Source of the DNA: Gordionus sp. m RMFG-2023
Taxonomy: Eukaryota > Nematomorpha > Gordioida > Chordodea > Parachordodidae
NCBI RefSeq assembly: GCF_954871325.1
Contig: NC_088777.1
Location: 28,373,366-28,437,365, forward strand
DNA: 64,000 nucleotides
Direction of reading: 5' to 3'
Shown: piece by piece, positions 61,722-64,000 of the stretch
Layout: every line of letters begins with the position of its first letter
How positions within the stretch are numbered: position 1 is the first letter of the stretch
Made by a program: the position numbers and the translations under genes
Notes under the pieces: model-generated
The model's input: only the letters and a program-made list of their open reading frames with translations
Databases searched by the model: none
What the model was told of the DNA's origin: nothing

Positions 61722-62651
61722 TTATATATCAAATCTAAATATATCATTAATTATTAATAATTCATTAATATATCACATTAATATTATGTATGAGAATATA
61801 ATGTGAAACATTTTACCTTTATTTTTGTACTTTTAAAATTATAGATTTGAAAAATTGCACTCAATGATTGCACTAATAAAAAAATAAGTTTAAAGACTCA
61901 CGAGTAAAATAAAAATTATTTATAAATTAAATTATAAATCATAATTATTGAAATAAAATATAAATCATAATTTTTGCAAATAAATAATATATTTATATTA
62001 AGGGAAAATTCGGGAAATTTCCCGGTAAAATATGAATGTTCCCGGGAAATTTCCCTACCTTTACATCTCTAAAAATAACATCAAAAAAGTTTAATATAAA
62101 TATTTTTAAAAAATAATTTAGAAAAAACCAGCACATTTAATAAAAATATAGATAATTTTACAAAATTGATAAAAAAAATTATAAAAGATTTCACCTAAAA
62201 GATATTTTATTTATCTAATAAAATTTACTATATAATTCCTCAATAAAAGATATATTTACAAAGAAGATTGTAAAAATCACTAATAAATTATATTAAAAAG
62301 AATATTACATTTTTACAATAGCAGCATATTATTAAATAAATTTATAATAAATTTATTTTCATTTCAAAATATAACAATATAATAAAAAAATATTAAATCA
62401 TATCATGTTTATTTGTTAATAATAATAAAATATTTACATTAAATATAAATAAAATAAATAAATAATAATTAATGCTAGGCATCGATGCAGAATTTTTGAC
62501 TAGTTTATTTTAGCCGATTTTTAGGCTTAGGCGTTGTTTTTAGCCAATACGCAACAGTAGGTAGGAGGTATTTTGATTTAGTCCGAATTTTCGATGCAGG
62601 TTACCTTCTGGGTAATAGCGGGATTTTTTAATTTTCCTTTGCAAAAACTAG

Positions 62652-62865
62652 TGTTAAACGGCTCAATTTGAGCCGATTTTTAAAAACGATTAACTCAATA
62701 TTTTATCCATAAAAATATTATGCAAGTCTAAAGATTTTGCTCATAAAGAGCATATAGGATTGAACATCTATTGGTGAAATCTCGAAGCTTAGGCAATATT
62801 TTCCTGGCTATAATGTTGAGTTAGCCGTTTTTAAAAATCGGCTCAAATCGAGCCGTTTAACAACA
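62652..62865. mobile_element. MITE family 1, copy b
   Basis: A 214-bp element with the same ends and middle as 19170-19383 (tgttaaacggctcaatttga, aaaaatcggctc, gccgtttaacaaca). CTAG flanks it on both sides (62648-62651, 62866-62869), suggesting a 4-bp target duplication (ACTAG cannot be excluded). No coding capacity. Confidence 0.9.
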
Positions 62866-62934
62866 CTAGCAAAAACTCGTCTTTTATGGAATTTTTTTAT
62901 TGTTTGATTAGGATTGCAGGGAAGTGATCTACAT

Positions 62935-63285
62935 CAGACCTGATTTACCATGCCTGGCCCGACCCGAAATTATTTTTTAAAAACTTGTTCGGACTGATTC
63001 ATAACGAAACTTTTTGATTTAACCTTAACCTAAAGTTAAATAAAAATTATTTGTACACCCGATCTAGCCCTGTAAAAATAATATTCTGCAAATGGAAAAA
63101 TATTGTCGCCCTGTTACTTGCAAAAATTTTGAAATGTATCAATTTATTTCACAAAATTGAATATTATTATTTTAAAAAATAAAGCCCGAGCCGGTTTTAA
63201 TTTTTTTTAAATATTAGGCCCGACCCGATTTTTTAAAGAATAAGTCCGCTCTGGCCGGACTGGGCTTTGCAGATCTCTACTATGG
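62935..63285. mobile_element. Probable nonautonomous hAT element with CCCGACCCG motifs
   Basis: GC-richer blocks at both sides (ggcccgacccgaaat, aggcccgacccgatttttta) and an outer right end that in reverse complement begins TAGAGATCTGCAAAGCCCAG, similar in style to the element at 37936-38442. The left outer end (gtgatctacatcagacc) is only loosely inverted. It lies about 190 bp before the NPL4 exon at 63475. Confidence 0.5.
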
Positions 63286-63474
63286 GGTACTAAGGATGGT
63301 AATATTTTTAAAACCAAAAAAAGATAATTTTTTTAGAAGTTTGATTTGATATTTTTTTTAATATTCCATATTCATCCATTTATAAAAATGTAATTACAAT
63401 ACTTCATTTCATCAGAACATTCTATTTTGAACTTGATTATATATATTCTTTGTTTTTCATTTTAATCGAAATAG

Positions 63475-63601
63475 GATACATACTTTTTGAGCGCTAGCGA
63501 ATGCGTGATAGCTGCGTCTAACCAAAATTTGAACCCGAATATATGTAGACTTTCAACCAATAACGTTTATGGGTCCAAATTCTTTACCGTGATAGTAACA
63601 G
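63475..63601 (+). CDS. NPLOC4: NPL4 exon: DTYFLSASEC segment
   Basis: The acceptor is gaaatag and the exon opens in phase 0 with DTYFLSASECVIAA, the exact continuation of RNK in the family (RNKDTYFLSSEEC). It continues NPNICRLS and YGSKFFTVIVTG and stops one base into a glycine codon at a GTAAAA donor (127 nt). All conserved positions of the block (YFLS, EC, NPN-CRLS, GSKF-TV) are present. A 134-bp intron follows, far shorter than the four upstream introns and free of any recognisable transposon. Confidence 0.96.
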
Positions 63602-63735
63602 GTAAAATAGATAAATGTTATAACCTTATAGTTTTCAGGAATTATTCTTCCATTTATTTTTTCTTCTGCAATTAAACCTTATTATAATTTATTACTATCA
63701 CATATTAAAAGCTTAAAAAAATTAAAATTTTCTAG

Positions 63736-63896
63736 GAGATGAAAATGAATCTATTCATTTTGAAGGTTACCAGGTGAGCGAACAGTGTTGTGCTTTGGTA
63801 AGGGATGGCTGCTTGCTGCCGACCAAAGAGTGTCCGGAATTGGCATTTGTCAAGCCTTCCACTAACATTCAATACGTGCCTGACGTATTCTACAAG
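63736..63896 (+). CDS. NPLOC4: NPL4 exon: HFEGYQVS...QYVPDVFYK segment
   Basis: The exon follows ttttctag. Two bases complete the glycine codon, then it reads DENESIHFEGYQVSEQCCAL, VRDGCLLPTKECPEL and QYVPDVFYK, ending in phase 0 at a GTAAAT donor (161 nt). It aligns without gaps to the family block VHFEGYQVSNQCMALVRD...LLP...QYVPDVFYK. The protein should continue with the segment before PLPVEYLI, which must lie to the right of the window. Confidence 0.96.
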
Positions 63897-64000
63897 GTAA
63901 ATATCACAATACAAGTTAATGAAATTTTTTTTGAAAAAGACAAAAAAAAGTTAATATATAAGATAACAAGAGAATAGACGGAATAAAAAAATAAAAGAAA

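Larger units (their letters stand above)
57778..62071 (-). mobile_element. hAT transposon (BED/zinc-finger type), recently inactivated
   Basis: An exact 8-bp duplication AAAATAAC (57770-57777 and 62072-62079) flanks imperfect ends TATAGATGTAAA and, in reverse complement, TAGAGATGTAAA. GGGAAATTTCCCGGG-like palindromic blocks follow inside each end (57785-57850, 62000-62060). The 4.29-kb length includes another element (60111-61721); without it the hAT is about 2.7 kb, a normal autonomous size. It encodes one transposase on the minus strand with few breaks. Confidence 0.94.
56395..62555. mobile_element. Foldback-type element with arms of about 440 bp, host of a nested hAT
   Basis: About 56395-56835 matches the reverse complement of about 62080-62555. 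Shared blocks include aaaaatcggctaaaataaa, tttatatttaatgtaaatat, tctttgtaaatatatctttt, attgaggaatta, gtgaaatcttttataatttt and cttttttgatgttatttt. The inner left part holds a minisatellite (57001-57745). The right arm is cut at its inner edge by a hAT (57778-62071), whose target duplication lies in the arm sequence itself. Without the hAT the element would be about 1.86 kb. No gene of its own is visible, so it is nonautonomous. Confidence 0.85.
16101..63896 (+). other. NPLOC4: NPL4 (NPLOC4) gene, partial: six exons in window
   Basis: This is the span of the recognised exons of the host gene for NPL4, which with UFD1 recruits polyubiquitinated substrates to the p97/VCP unfoldase in the cytosol and nucleus and at the ER (ERAD). 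Six segments match the known protein in order, and all junctions are GT...AG with compatible phases: 16224 phase 0, 31951 phase 2, 38830 phase 1, 56276 phase 0, 63601 phase 1, 63896 phase 0. Intron lengths are about 15.6, 6.7, 17.3 and 7.2 kb, then 134 bp. The four large introns are filled with transposons. The exons cover roughly the end of the NPL4 zinc-finger region and the first half of the MPN-like C-terminal domain. The N-terminal UBX-like domain was not found in 1-16100, and the 3' end lies beyond the window. Confidence 0.92.

Overview
Animal nuclear DNA, very AT-rich and dominated by transposable elements. No bacterial gene organisation is present. The only host gene I can support is a split gene on the + strand for NPL4 (NPLOC4), the ubiquitin-binding cofactor of the p97/VCP-UFD1-NPL4 complex. 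Six exons (16101-16224, 31785-31951, 38676-38830, 56134-56276, 63475-63601, 63736-63896) join in consistent reading phase and cover the middle of the protein. The 5' exons (UBX-like N-terminus) and the 3' exons were not found and probably lie outside the window. The conserved protein and the transposon families (hAT, piggyBac, pogo, and a transposase family I recall from arthropod protein sets) suggest an arthropod, probably an insect. The species cannot be named from this window.

Layout. 1-16100, upstream of the first recognised exon: a broken hAT (about 780-2591), a broken piggyBac (2667-4299, minus), a foldback element (about 5215-6240), an old Ty3/Gypsy copy (about 7640-12560, minus) with a piggyBac inserted at TTAA (9654-11321), and a 3.1-kb hAT with GC-rich ends and an exact 8-bp target duplication (12588-15672). 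Intron 16225-31784: a hAT remnant, a 210-bp MITE, a DNA transposon with about 600-bp inverted ends (19848-22643) that itself carries a hAT MITE, a minisatellite grown from a Gypsy segment (23040-23520), a tRNA-like SINE head, a tandem duplication (25261-26150), and a Gypsy copy (28640-31650). Intron 31952-38675: a second copy of the GC-ended hAT (32173-34557) and a decayed Gypsy 3' portion (34700-35960). Intron 38831-56133: an old Gypsy integrase piece, a 10-kb long-inverted-repeat transposon (41562-51641) split by a young-looking Gypsy element with 5-bp target duplication (43731-50243), and a pogo-like element with a PHD-like zinc finger (53401-55310). Intron 56277-63474: a three-level nest in which a foldback element (about 56395-62555) contains a hAT (57778-62071), which contains a TA-flanked element (60111-61721).

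The strongest candidate for something under-described is the pair of long-inverted-repeat transposons at 19848-22643 and 41562-51641. Their outermost 70 or so bases match each other, their arms are about 600 bp, and both encode a transposase with the signature YFSDG-x4-QYK followed by a D-(G/S)-(I/L)-x5-K-x-L block. I could not place this protein in a named superfamily.

Functionally, the host gene supplies a protein that recognises polyubiquitinated substrates for p97. The mobile elements are intronic passengers that lengthen the introns to 6.7-17.3 kb, while the last intron in the window is only 134 bp. All element coding regions look broken.
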